From: Ectothiorhodospiraceae bacterium
Lineage (GTDB): Bacteria; Bacteroidota; Ignavibacteria; SZUA-365; GCA-2699105
Assembly: GCA_002699105.1 (NCBI GenBank)
Contig: PABJ01000178.1
Coordinates: forward strand, 1 to 38,098
DNA: 38,098 nt
Reading direction: 5' to 3'
Shown: positions 17,244 to 25,771 of the stretch, piece by piece
Layout of the letters: each line of letters starts with the position of its first letter
Numbering within the stretch: the stretch's first letter is position 1
Program-made: the position numbers and the translations under genes
Notes under the pieces: model-generated
Told to the model about the DNA's origin: nothing
Seen by the model: only the letters and a program-made list of their open reading frames with translations
Database searches by the model: none

Positions 17244-18839
17244 CTACAAAATGGTAAACTCAACCCTTCGGTTCCGCTGGCGGCCTTCCTCAGTCATATT
17301 GGGCGCAATCGGTTTGGCCTCTCCATACCCGACAGCCTTCAGGCGTTCTGCACCGATGCCCCGCGAAATCAGGTAATCGACGACAGCTTGGGCACGATTC
17401 TGCGAGAGTTCGATATTGTACTTGTCCGTCCCGACGCTATCCGTATGCCCTGCGATCTCGATCTGCATGGTAGCGTTGTTCTCCATGAAGGTTGTGAGCC
17501 TATCGAGTTCTGCCTTCGATTCCGGCCGCAGTGTTGCGGTGTTGAAATCGAAAAAGATATTCTTCAGGGTGAAGGTCGTCCCGGCGGTTGCGGGCTTTAA
17601 TGTAAGTGGCCGTTGAATCTCGTCATAGCTTTCGAGGTTCTTCAGATCGATGTTTTCGCTCACCGCGAAATACCCGTCCGCGTCCGCTCGGAATCCATAG
17701 ATTTCTCCTGCAGGGAGTGCAATCTTATATGCGCCGGTAGCAGGATTGACGCTTGCAGTGCCCATCTCCTTGCTGTCCCGAAGGCGCTCATAGACAATCG
17801 TCGCAGGAATGACGTTGCCTTGTTCATCTTTAACCTCGCCGGAGACGATAAGAATGGGGTTCGGTGCGACGCTTTTAGCGAGCTTCACGCGGTAGATATC
17901 GCTTTTCCCGTATCCGAATGGAAGGTCTCCTACCCCCGTTGGGTCGGATGTAGAAACCACGTAGCCGAACTCTCCTTCACCGGGAACGGTGAAGTACGCA
18001 TCCCAGCCGGCGGTGTTGACGGGGTGGCCTACATTGCGGGGCGTTGTCCAGCGTTTCCATGTCTCATCCAATCTTCTGGACATGTACACATCGTTCTTTC
18101 CCATACCGCCATCGCGCGCACTCGAAAAGTAGAGCGTCAGCCCATCCGATGCGAGATACGGAGTGATATCGTCGGTGACGCTGTTAATGTCCGGTCCGAG
18201 GTTTTCGGGCGCGCTCCATGTGCCGTCATCGTTCTTGAAGCTCACATACAGGTCTCGTCTGCCGTTCGTCGGCGAGCGATACCCTTCTACCGGCGCTATC
18301 GACATTATGAGCGTGTTAGCGTGAGGGGAAATTGTGTATTCGGAAAACTGCTGGGTGTTCGAAAATTCCTCGAACTGCACCTGTTCCGGTTCGCTCCAAC
18401 CCTCCGCTGTGCGATACGATATGGATACGCCCTGCTTCATCGCTCCACGGGGCAGGTACACGTTTCCGAGCAGAAGCGAATTGTTATCTGGAAGTACACC
18501 GCAAACGTAGTTGTAGTTCTTATTATTCAGCGGTGCGCCGATGTTCACAGCCTCCTGCCAGTCCCCGTTTTTATCCCGTACGCTGTACCAGATGTCGTCC
18601 TTGTACCGGAGTTTTGCATCTGCGGCGTAATCGGGGTCTTCAATGTTTTCGGGATGTCCCTTTCGAACGAAATAGAGGATATTACCGTCGGGCGAGATGA
18701 GCGGATATACTTCATCGTATGCAGAATTCACGCCGGGTCCGAGGTTTATCCGGCTCTCTTTCAGCACCTCCTGCGCGGGCAGAGAAAGCGGAAAGCTGCT
18801 CGCCAAAAGGCATATCAGATATAGTACTTTGCGTTTCAT
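17244..18839 (-). CDS. PD40 beta-propeller / OmpA-domain outer membrane protein
   Basis: Envelope protein that probably binds peptidoglycan through its C-terminus. Residues 1-22 are a signal peptide ending in LPAQE. About 35-325 consists of WD40-like PD40 repeats (VYPLISPDGNILYFVRKG, ITPYLASDGLTLYFSSARDGGMGKNDVY), likely a beta propeller. About 335-415 is a carboxypeptidase-regulatory-like beta sandwich (ISGEVKDEQGNVIPATIVYE). About 425-531 is the OmpA C-terminal domain with the peptidoglycan-binding motif IEIAGHTDSVGTDKYNIELSQNRAQAV and ending QRNRRVEFTIL. This architecture is common in Bacteroidota and relatives. First gene of the five-gene operon leading to lpxK; divergent from the penicillin-acylase gene across 128 bases. 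Confidence 0.93.
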   Translation of the reverse strand: MKRKVLYLICLLASSFPLSLPAQEVLKESRINLGPGVNSAYDEVYPLISPDGNILYFVRKGHPENIEDPDYAADAKLRYKDDIWYSVRDKNGDWQEAVNIGAPLNNKNYNYVCGVLPDNNSLLLGNVYLPRGAMKQGVSISYRTAEGWSEPEQVQFEEFSNTQQFSEYTISPHANTLIMSIAPVEGYRSPTNGRRDLYVSFKNDDGTWSAPENLGPDINSVTDDITPYLASDGLTLYFSSARDGGMGKNDVYMSRRLDETWKRWTTPRNVGHPVNTAGWDAYFTVPGEGEFGYVVSTSDPTGVGDLPFGYGKSDIYRVKLAKSVAPNPILIVSGEVKDEQGNVIPATIVYERLRDSKEMGTASVNPATGAYKIALPAGEIYGFRADADGYFAVSENIDLKNLESYDEIQRPLTLKPATAGTTFTLKNIFFDFNTATLRPESKAELDRLTTFMENNATMQIEIAGHTDSVGTDKYNIELSQNRAQAVVDYLISRGIGAERLKAVGYGEAKPIAPNMTEEGRQRNRRVEFTIL

Positions 18840-18967
18840 ATACTCTACGGCTAAAAATCGATGATTTATCCCAGCATTGCAACCGGCAAAGCGAAGGTTG
18901 CCTTATCTTATACGCTTTGAAAATGGAATTCGTTCTTCTAGCTTAGGCATATGAAACATCGGAAGTC

Positions 18968-21394
18968 ATGGCTGCAATAACTGGTCGCAGGAAATTCTGG
19001 TACGGCGTACTGGGATCGCTGCTGGTGCTTATTGTGGCAGCCGGCCTTGTCATGTATTACATCCTCATCCGTTCACTGCCGCAGACGGAAGGCACTGCGA
19101 TTGAGCCCGGTGTGCAGTTTGCGGTCGAAGTGTACCGGGATGAATACGGCGTCCCACACATTCTGGCACAAACGGATCCGGACGCGTACTTCGCTATCGG
19201 GTACGTGCACGCGCAAGACCGGCTCTGGCAGATGGATATCGGGCGGCGGTTCGGGCAGGGACGTCTTGCCGAAATCCTCGGTCCGCGCCTACTGGCGGCG
19301 GATAAAATGATACGCACGATCGGCATAGCACGCATAGCTGATACGCTCTCCCGCAATGTATCCCCGCAGACGAGCCAGATGCTGCAGGCGTACGCGAATG
19401 GTGTCAATGCCTATATCGAACGCAATCGCGGAAGGCTCCCGATCGAGTTCGATGCTCTAGGATACGAGCCTGAGCCCTGGACGCCGACGCATTCGTTGAT
19501 CATCGCACGGCTCATGGGGTGGGAACTCGCACTATCGTGGTGGGCCGATTTGACAATGGCCGATCTCGTAACGACGGTCGGTATCGAGAAGGCAGTGGCG
19601 GTATTCCCGCCCCAGAATTACGGCCCGTTCGATACGACAAAGGTTCGAAAGGCGTTCGACTCTGAGGATACGCGGTTGTTTCAGGAGACGTATCAAAACG
19701 TGATGGCGATGCTTCGGAAAACCGGCCTCGGCGGCGGAAGCAACGGCTGGGCTGTCACCGGGGATAGATCCGTTTCGGGCAATGCCATCCTCGCAAACGA
19801 TCCGCATTTGCAGCAGTCGCAGCCTGCCCGGTGGTATATCATGCACGTAGTAGCACCCGGGATGAATGTTGCTGGTGTTTCCGTTGCAGGGGCACCTGGG
19901 ATTGTGGCGGGGCACAATACGAAGATTGCCTGGGGGCTGACAAACACCATGGCGGATGATATCGATTTCTATGTCGAGCGGATAAACAGGATGGATTCGA
20001 CCTACATCGGGATCGACGGCGTGAAGCAGATGAAGGTCAGCATGGATAGTATTATCGTGAAGGACAGCGTCCCGGTCGAATATTACCGTTACGAAACGGA
20101 ATGCGGTCCCATTATCTCCTTCCTCGAAGACCGCGAAGGCCGTTTCAGGCGGGAAGACTACGAGGATGCGGTCTCAATCCGATGGACAGGCTATGAACTC
20201 AGCGATGAAATCCTTGCGATAAACCTGCTGAACCGCGCTTCCAACCGAGACCAGTTCGAATCGGCGCTCGAGAGCTTTGGTTCGCCGGTCATCACCTTCG
20301 TCTATGCCGATACGTCCGGTATCGTCGGCAGGCGCTCGGCGGGACTGATACCCATACGCCCGAAGGAATACGGAATGCTGCCAGCTTCTGCCGACGATGC
20401 CGCTGCGCGATGGAAGGGCTTTATTCCATTCGATCAACTGCCGGGCAGCTTCCAGGATACGGGCTACGTGGCGGCGGCCAACACGGCGCCGGAGCCCTTG
20501 CCGCCGTATTACATCGGCGCAATATGGGAGGACGAAAGCAGGTACCGACGTATAAGCGAACTCCTTCGCGAGCAGCCCTCGTTCATTGCAGCCGATTTTG
20601 AACTTATGCACATGGATCACATTTCGCTCTATGCGGATACGCTCCGTGATATGTTTGTCCAAGCGCTGCGCACCGACCCTACGCGGTCCCTCGACGGCAC
20701 GTGGCTGATGAACTCCCTCGCTAACTGGGATCTCCGCATGTCGCCTAATTCCGTGCCTGCATGCGTATTCAACGTCACCTATCAGAAGCTGATGGAACAG
20801 ACATTCCGGGACGAAATGGGCGACGAGTTGTTCGACCGCTACGTCTCGCTGGCCAATGTGCCCACCCGCGTCTTGAAAGCGCTGGTAATCGATACAACTG
20901 ATTCGATATGGTTCGATAACGTGGAAACGCGCGGAAGAGAATCGAAAATAGGCATGATCAGGCGCAGCTTGCGTATAGCGATACAGGAACTCCGCGAACG
21001 GCTCGGATCGGATATGTCGCAATGGAAGTGGGGCCGGCTGCACTCGATAACATTCGAACACCCGTTCGGCATGGTGGAACCCCTGGATAAGGTGTTCAAC
21101 GTCGGTCCGCTTACCATCGGCGGAACGAATACCACGATCAACAATACAGAGTATAACTTCCGCGAGCCGTACGATGCCCGTGTGACCGCATCCATGCGCT
21201 TTATCGTCGATATGGGAGCAACGGACTCTTGTTATATCATCCTGACGACGGGCCAATCGGGGCAGCCGCTAAGCGACCACTATGCGGATCAGGCGGGACT
21301 GTGGCAGAACGGTGCGTATCATACGCTCATCACAAATCCCGAACATATACGCGGACGACCCTGGCAGAGATTGCTGCTCCAGCCTGCTCAATAA
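18968..21394 (+). CDS. penicillin acylase family (Ntn-hydrolase) protein
   Basis: Secreted or membrane-anchored amidase of the S45 family, which cleaves N-acyl bonds (penicillins, acyl-homoserine lactones or other N-acyl compounds, depending on the member). A hydrophobic anchor or signal is at 11-33. The alpha-chain region shows VYRDEYGVPHILAQTDPDAYFAIGYVHAQDRLWQMD. The autoproteolytic site is GLGGGSNGWAV, making Ser258 the predicted N-terminal nucleophile of the beta chain; NDPHLQQSQPARWY and the WGLTNTMADDIDFYVER stretch follow as expected. Length 808 fits unprocessed precursors. The ATG at 18968 is the first in frame. Not obviously co-transcribed with the upstream operon; the sirtuin gene follows after 26 bases. 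The substrate cannot be inferred. Confidence 0.93.
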   Translation: MAAITGRRKFWYGVLGSLLVLIVAAGLVMYYILIRSLPQTEGTAIEPGVQFAVEVYRDEYGVPHILAQTDPDAYFAIGYVHAQDRLWQMDIGRRFGQGRLAEILGPRLLAADKMIRTIGIARIADTLSRNVSPQTSQMLQAYANGVNAYIERNRGRLPIEFDALGYEPEPWTPTHSLIIARLMGWELALSWWADLTMADLVTTVGIEKAVAVFPPQNYGPFDTTKVRKAFDSEDTRLFQETYQNVMAMLRKTGLGGGSNGWAVTGDRSVSGNAILANDPHLQQSQPARWYIMHVVAPGMNVAGVSVAGAPGIVAGHNTKIAWGLTNTMADDIDFYVERINRMDSTYIGIDGVKQMKVSMDSIIVKDSVPVEYYRYETECGPIISFLEDREGRFRREDYEDAVSIRWTGYELSDEILAINLLNRASNRDQFESALESFGSPVITFVYADTSGIVGRRSAGLIPIRPKEYGMLPASADDAAARWKGFIPFDQLPGSFQDTGYVAAANTAPEPLPPYYIGAIWEDESRYRRISELLREQPSFIAADFELMHMDHISLYADTLRDMFVQALRTDPTRSLDGTWLMNSLANWDLRMSPNSVPACVFNVTYQKLMEQTFRDEMGDELFDRYVSLANVPTRVLKALVIDTTDSIWFDNVETRGRESKIGMIRRSLRIAIQELRERLGSDMSQWKWGRLHSITFEHPFGMVEPLDKVFNVGPLTIGGTNTTINNTEYNFREPYDARVTASMRFIVDMGATDSCYIILTTGQSGQPLSDHYADQAGLWQNGAYHTLITNPEHIRGRPWQRLLLQPAQ

Positions 21395-21420
21395 TGGACC
21401 AAAAATGCTGAGGCACTAAT

Positions 21421-22182
21421 ATGAATGATTCAGCTAGCATGTATTCCGAAGCTCTAATCACAGCGCTTATGAACGCCGACTCCGTCGCCGTCTTGACTGG
21501 AGCGGGGGTATCGGCCGAGAGCGGCGTGAAGACATTCCGCGACCCGGACGGTCTGTGGATGAAATTCAAACCGGAGGAACTCGCGAATTTCGACGCATTC
21601 ATGCGCAACCCGGAGCTGGTGTGGGAATGGTACAACCACCGGAAAGAGATCGCGGCTTCGGTCAAGCCGAATCCGGGGCACTACGCGATAGCCGAGATGG
21701 AGTCGCTGTTCAAAGAGTTTACCCTCATTACACAGAATGTGGACGATCTGCACCGTCGCGCGGGGACATCGAATCCCATTGAATTACACGGCAACATCAC
21801 GCGGAGCTTCTGCATCGATTGCAACAAGTTCTATGACAAAGTGGAAGTGAGCGAGCAGCAGAAAATTCCGAAGTGCGATTGTGGAGGGATGATACGTCCG
21901 GACGTCGTGTGGTTCGGTGAGATGCTGCCGATGAACGCTATCCAGACGGCAACAGCAGCTGCCCAGGATGCGGATGTGTTCTTTTCTATCGGCACGTCGG
22001 GTGAGGTGTATCCGGCTGCACAGTTGCCGGGCATTGCACGGCAATACGGCGCGTACGTCGTTGAGGTGAACCCCGGCAAAACCAGCATCTCCTTCCAAAT
22101 GAACGAATGCCTCCTCGGCCCGTCGGGAGTGGTGCTGCCTCCGATCATCGAGGAGTTGAAGCGCCGGAAATTGAGCGCGTAG
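21421..22182 (+). CDS. cobB: NAD-dependent protein deacylase, Sir2 family
   Basis: Removes acyl groups from protein lysines with NAD+ consumption. The Rossmann motif VLTGAGVSAESGVKTFRDPDGLW (24-46), TQNVDDLHRRAG (104-115), catalytic His123 in ELHGN and the GTSGEVYPAAQLP stretch are all present. The zinc site uses Cys131, Cys134, Cys152 and Cys154. Tyr71 and Arg74 in WYNHR match the YxxR pair that recognises succinyl and malonyl groups in class III sirtuins (SIRT5, E. coli CobB), so desuccinylase activity is plausible. GAGG lies eight bases upstream of the ATG. The symbol is a family-level assignment. Probably in the same transcript as the penicillin-acylase gene. Confidence 0.92.
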   Translation: MNDSASMYSEALITALMNADSVAVLTGAGVSAESGVKTFRDPDGLWMKFKPEELANFDAFMRNPELVWEWYNHRKEIAASVKPNPGHYAIAEMESLFKEFTLITQNVDDLHRRAGTSNPIELHGNITRSFCIDCNKFYDKVEVSEQQKIPKCDCGGMIRPDVVWFGEMLPMNAIQTATAAAQDADVFFSIGTSGEVYPAAQLPGIARQYGAYVVEVNPGKTSISFQMNECLLGPSGVVLPPIIEELKRRKLSA

Positions 22183-22257
22183 CAGTATATGATAATCTTC
22201 TTATAACAGCCTTGTATAGCTGGATTCGCTATATTAACGCTGTGACATTCCATCAAA

Positions 22258-23688
22258 ATGCATACTATGAGTCTTAGAAGAACGAAAATCGTTTGTACAA
22301 TCGGTCCTGCCTCCGATTCCAAGGAAATGCTCGTGAAGCTGATCGAGGCCGGGATGGATATTGCCCGTCTGAACTTCAGCCACGGCAGCCACGAAGTCCA
22401 TCAGCAAACGTATGAGAACATCCGTGAGGCGGCGCGGGAAACCGGAAAGCCCGTAGCCATCCTCCAGGACCTCCAGGGCCCCAAGATCCGTACCGGCAAA
22501 GTGGAAAACGGCGCGGTAGAGCTTACCGAAGGCCAGGAGTTCGTCCTCACGATGGACGACCTCGAATACGGCAACGCGCATCGCGTCTCTGTTAGCTACC
22601 CCGAACTGGCCAACGAAGTTCGCCCCGGGTTTGAAATCCTCCTCGACGACGGATACCTGAGCCTGAGTATCGTGCGGATTGAGGGGAACGATATAATCAC
22701 AACGGTGGTGAAGGGCGGTACGCTCAAGGACCGCAAAGGGATCATCACACCGGGCGCTCACATCAGTGCACCCTCCATGAGCGAGAAGGATGTCGAGGAT
22801 CTCAAATTCGGACTTGCACTTGGCGTCGATGCGGTGGCGCTTTCCTTTGTGCGTTCTGAACGCGATGTCCTCGAACTGAAAACCACGATGAAGCTCTTTG
22901 GTCGGCAAGTACCCATCGTTGCAAAGATTGAACGCTACGAAGGGATCGAAGATATCGAGGATATCATCGAAGAATCCAATGCGATAATGGTTGCCCGCGG
23001 CGATCTCGGTCTTGAAATGCCTGCCGAAGACGTGCCCGCGCTTCAGAAGCATATCATCAAGCGCTGCAACTTCTACGGGAAGCCGGTCATAACGGCAACG
23101 CAGATGCTGGAATCGATGATCGAAAATCCGCGCCCCACAAGGGCGGAGGCGAGCGATGTCGCCAACGCAGTCATCGACGGCTCCGATTGCGTTATGCTGA
23201 GCGGGGAGACCAGCGTTGGAAAATACCCGATAGAGGCTGTCGAATACATGAATCGAATCATCCGGAAGGCAGAGGAGTTCCATCGGGATAGCGCGGTCGA
23301 ATACGACGTGCCGAAGGATATCGAATGGAACGTCGCCGATGCGATCGGAAAAGCCTGCAAGATGATCTCCGACCAGGTGGGAGCCGCCGCAATCGTCAGC
23401 GTCACCGGATCAGGAGGCACGGCGAAGATCATCGCAAAATATCGCCCTGATATTCCCATTCTCGCGCTAGCGGGCTCAGAGGAGATCGTACGTCAGCTGG
23501 CGTTCGTATGGGGTGTCCAGGCGACAATGTTCGAACCGCAAGCCGACACAGAAGAGCGCGTGGAAAGCATCAAGAAGCTTGTCCTGCAGCATGGCGTTGC
23601 AAAGGAGGGCGATTATGCCATTCTCACCGCCGGTTTACCGGTGAAAAAACGCCTTTCGACGAACATGCTCCGCGTTGTACAGCTGTAG
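22258..23688 (+). CDS. pyk: pyruvate kinase
   Basis: Final step of glycolysis: phosphoenolpyruvate plus ADP to pyruvate plus ATP. The 476-residue protein has RRTKIVCTIGPASDSKEML and MDIARLNFSHGSHEVH at the N-terminus, KIERYEGIEDIEDIIEESNAIMVARGDLGLEMP with the catalytic lysine and metal-binding acidic residues, and ATQMLESMIENPRPTRAEASDVANAVIDGSDCVMLSGETSVGKYP, the family signature. The C-terminal allosteric domain (about 350-476) ends normally (GLPVKKRLSTNMLRVVQL). ATG 22258 or ATG 22267 could be the start; neither has a strong Shine-Dalgarno. Sits alone between the sirtuin gene and the carboxylase genes. Confidence 0.97.
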   Translation: MHTMSLRRTKIVCTIGPASDSKEMLVKLIEAGMDIARLNFSHGSHEVHQQTYENIREAARETGKPVAILQDLQGPKIRTGKVENGAVELTEGQEFVLTMDDLEYGNAHRVSVSYPELANEVRPGFEILLDDGYLSLSIVRIEGNDIITTVVKGGTLKDRKGIITPGAHISAPSMSEKDVEDLKFGLALGVDAVALSFVRSERDVLELKTTMKLFGRQVPIVAKIERYEGIEDIEDIIEESNAIMVARGDLGLEMPAEDVPALQKHIIKRCNFYGKPVITATQMLESMIENPRPTRAEASDVANAVIDGSDCVMLSGETSVGKYPIEAVEYMNRIIRKAEEFHRDSAVEYDVPKDIEWNVADAIGKACKMISDQVGAAAIVSVTGSGGTAKIIAKYRPDIPILALAGSEEIVRQLAFVWGVQATMFEPQADTEERVESIKKLVLQHGVAKEGDYAILTAGLPVKKRLSTNMLRVVQL

Positions 23689-23729
23689 GCGTCCCCACTC
23701 TCGTATTAGGTAATACTCTCTTAATTTCC

Positions 23730-23737
23730 TACATTTG
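23730..23737 (+). promoter_or_regulatory. possible -10 element TACATTTG ahead of the carboxylase genes
   Basis: TACATTTG matches the Bacteroidota -10 consensus TAnnTTTG exactly and is about 100 bases upstream of the acyl-CoA carboxylase gene. No clear TTTG partner is found 19-21 bases upstream, so the call is weak. Confidence 0.25.
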
Positions 23738-23784
23738 TTGTCTGTAATTCCGGTAATTCACCGGATATCCGTCAACAAGCACTC

Positions 23785-23801
23785 ACCGGCATTATGCCGG
23801 T
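23785..23801 (+). terminator. possible terminator or leader hairpin between pyk and carboxylase genes
   Basis: ACCGGCA-TTA-TGCCGGT is a perfect 7-base stem with a three-base loop followed by TCTTTG. The T run is poor, so it may be a weak terminator for pyk or a hairpin in the carboxylase leader. Confidence 0.4.
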
Positions 23802-23837
23802 TCTTTGTAGTCAGTACATTCACGAAAGGTCATCCAC

Positions 23838-25382
23838 ATGTCCTTGAAAAAGAAAATTGTCGACTTCTTCACGAGGAAGTCGCAGGTCGTAGAAGGCGGC
23901 GGCGAAAAGGCCATCCAGAAGCAGAAAGGGATGGGAAAACTCACCGCGCGCGACCGCATCAAAGCCATCCTCGACGATGGCTCATTCCATGAGTACGATC
24001 TCTTCGTCGAGCATAAATGCGAAGACTTCGGCATGGATAAGAAGCAACTCCCGGCAGACGGGGTCATCACCGGCACCGGAACGATTTTCGGCCATCCGGT
24101 ATGTATTTACGCGCAGGACTTCACCGTCGCAGGCGGCTCACTCGGCCTGATGCACGCTCGAAAGATTACCAAGATCATGGATCACGCGATCAAGCTTGGT
24201 ATTCCGCTTATCGGCATTAACGATAGCGGCGGTGCACGCATTCAGGAAGGCGTCAACTCTCTCGCAGGGTACGGTGAGATATTCTACCGTAACACGCTGG
24301 CTTCCGGGGTTATACCGCAGATCTCCGTCATCCTCGGTCCATGCGCAGGCGGCGCGGTGTATTCACCAGCTCTTACAGATTTCGTCTTCGTAGTCGATAA
24401 CATCTCGAAGATGTTCATCACCGGACCCGAGGTCATCAAGACGGTACTGGGCGAGGAGATCAGCATGGAAGAGCTCGGCGGCGCGCGGATCCAGAACGAA
24501 ATCTCCGGCAATGCGCATTTCTTTGCGATGTCCGAAGCCGAATGCTTCGAGCAGATCAAGAAACTCGTGACCTACATACCTTGGAACAACGGCAAGAAGG
24601 CTGATCCGTTCCCGGTAAAACCGCCCGATCCGACTACCGATATCGCATCCATTATTCCTGAGGACCCGCGTCAACCGTACGATGTCCGCGATATCATTCG
24701 TGCATTCAGCGATGACTCGGACTTCTTCGAGATTCAGGCCATGTGGGCGCAGAATATCGTCATCGGATTCGCACGCTTGAACGGCAAAACGGTGGGAATC
24801 GTCGGGAACCAGCCGCTGGTACTCGCCGGTGTGCTTGATGTAGACTCGTCCGATAAGGCAGCCAGGTTCATCCGCTTCTGCGACTCGTTCAACATTCCCG
24901 TTATTACTCTCGTCGATCTGCCGGGATATCTTCCGGGCGTCGATCAGGAGCATGCTGGTGTTATCCGCCACGGTGCAAAGGTGCTTTATGCCTACAGCGA
25001 GGCGACGGTACCAAAGATCACTGTAATCCTCAGAAAAGCGTATGGCGGCGGCTACATCGCCATGTGTTCGCGGCACCTTGGGGCAGACTTCGTCTTTGCC
25101 TGGCCGAGCGCTGAGATCGCGGTCATGGGGCCTGAGGGCGCTGCAAACATTATTTTCAAGAAGGAGATCCAGGGTGCTAAGGACCCCGATGCAATGCGTC
25201 AGGCAAAGGTCCAGGAATACACCGAGAAGTTTGCAAATCCGTATATCGCTGCAGCAAATGGCCATGTAGACGCGGTGATTGAACCGGAAGAAACGCGCGA
25301 TTACCTGCTGCATTCCCTCAGCATTGCAATCGATAAGTCCGAACTTCGTCCCAAGAAGAAGCATGGAGTTCCGCCGTTTTAA
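23838..25382 (+). CDS. acyl-CoA carboxylase beta subunit (carboxyltransferase; propionyl-CoA carboxylase/methylmalonyl-CoA decarboxylase type)
   Basis: Carboxyltransferase that moves CO2 between biotin and an acyl-CoA, typically propionyl-CoA/methylmalonyl-CoA. The 514-residue protein has both crotonase-like halves: GMGKLTARDRIKAILDDGSFHEYD near the N-terminus, GIPLIGINDSGGARIQEGVNSLAGYGEIFYRN and ISVILGPCAGGAVYSPALTDF in the first half, and TLVDLPGYLPGVDQEHAGVIRHGAKVLYAYSEATVPKITVILRKAYGGGYIAM in the second. The biotin carrier gene starts two bases after its stop. No biotin carboxylase gene or membrane-bound decarboxylase subunit is present here, so carboxylase versus decarboxylase direction cannot be settled from the window. 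Confidence 0.95.
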   Translation: MSLKKKIVDFFTRKSQVVEGGGEKAIQKQKGMGKLTARDRIKAILDDGSFHEYDLFVEHKCEDFGMDKKQLPADGVITGTGTIFGHPVCIYAQDFTVAGGSLGLMHARKITKIMDHAIKLGIPLIGINDSGGARIQEGVNSLAGYGEIFYRNTLASGVIPQISVILGPCAGGAVYSPALTDFVFVVDNISKMFITGPEVIKTVLGEEISMEELGGARIQNEISGNAHFFAMSEAECFEQIKKLVTYIPWNNGKKADPFPVKPPDPTTDIASIIPEDPRQPYDVRDIIRAFSDDSDFFEIQAMWAQNIVIGFARLNGKTVGIVGNQPLVLAGVLDVDSSDKAARFIRFCDSFNIPVITLVDLPGYLPGVDQEHAGVIRHGAKVLYAYSEATVPKITVILRKAYGGGYIAMCSRHLGADFVFAWPSAEIAVMGPEGAANIIFKKEIQGAKDPDAMRQAKVQEYTEKFANPYIAAANGHVDAVIEPEETRDYLLHSLSIAIDKSELRPKKKHGVPPF

Positions 25383-25384
25383 TC

Positions 25385-25702
25385 ATGAGCAATCCAGAAG
25401 AATACACTACGCTTATTATCGACGACGCAACGTACCAGACCAAGTACACAAAGAAGTACGAGCGCCGAAAAAAGTACGCAGCTGCAAATCCCGATCACAT
25501 CCTGGCATACATACCCGGAGTCATCCAGGAAATCAACGTGAAAGTTGGTGATACGGTGAAGTGGGGTGATAAGCTGCTCGTCCTTGAAGCGATGAAGATG
25601 CGCAACGACGTCGTCGCACCGAAAGACGGCGTTGTGAAAGCCATCAAAGTAAAGACAGGACAGATGGTCCCGAAGAACCACCTGCTCATAGAATTACACT
25701 AG
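25385..25702 (+). CDS. biotin carboxyl carrier protein (biotinyl domain)
   Basis: Carries covalently bound biotin for the adjacent carboxyltransferase. The biotinyl domain occupies about 37-105, with the attachment motif EAMKMRN (biotin on the lysine of AMKM) and the symmetric flanking strands GVIQEINVKVGDTVKWGDKLLVL and DGVVKAIKVKTGQMVPKNHLLIEL. The 36-residue N-terminus is basic and tyrosine/lysine-rich (TYQTKYTKKYERRKKY) and may contact partner subunits. Stand-alone carriers of about 100-170 residues next to such carboxyltransferases are common in Bacteroidota-type genomes. A strong terminator follows. Confidence 0.93.
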   Translation: MSNPEEYTTLIIDDATYQTKYTKKYERRKKYAAANPDHILAYIPGVIQEINVKVGDTVKWGDKLLVLEAMKMRNDVVAPKDGVVKAIKVKTGQMVPKNHLLIELH

Positions 25703-25724
25703 CGGCAATACGTCGCGAAAGGTT

Positions 25725-25753
25725 AAAAGCCGATGCAGTGCATCGGCTTTTTT
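25725..25753. terminator. bidirectional rho-independent terminator between BCCP gene and pgl
   Basis: The 11-base stem AAAAGCCGATG/CATCGGCTTTT with a five-base loop CAGTG is followed by further T residues on the plus strand. The A-rich left arm gives a T tail on the minus strand, so it can serve both convergent genes. Confidence 0.92.
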
Positions 25754-25771
25754 AATGTGGTAAATATCACG

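Noticed and set aside
17613-18824. 403-aa ORF on the plus strand
   Set aside because: Fully antisense to the PD40-OmpA gene; its sequence has no recognisable domain and it arises from the codon bias of the real gene.
20174-21256. 360-aa ORF on the minus strand
   Set aside because: Antisense to the penicillin-acylase-family gene, with His/Arg-rich shadow composition.
22234-23283. 349-aa ORF on the minus strand
   Set aside because: Antisense to pyruvate kinase; no domain recognised.
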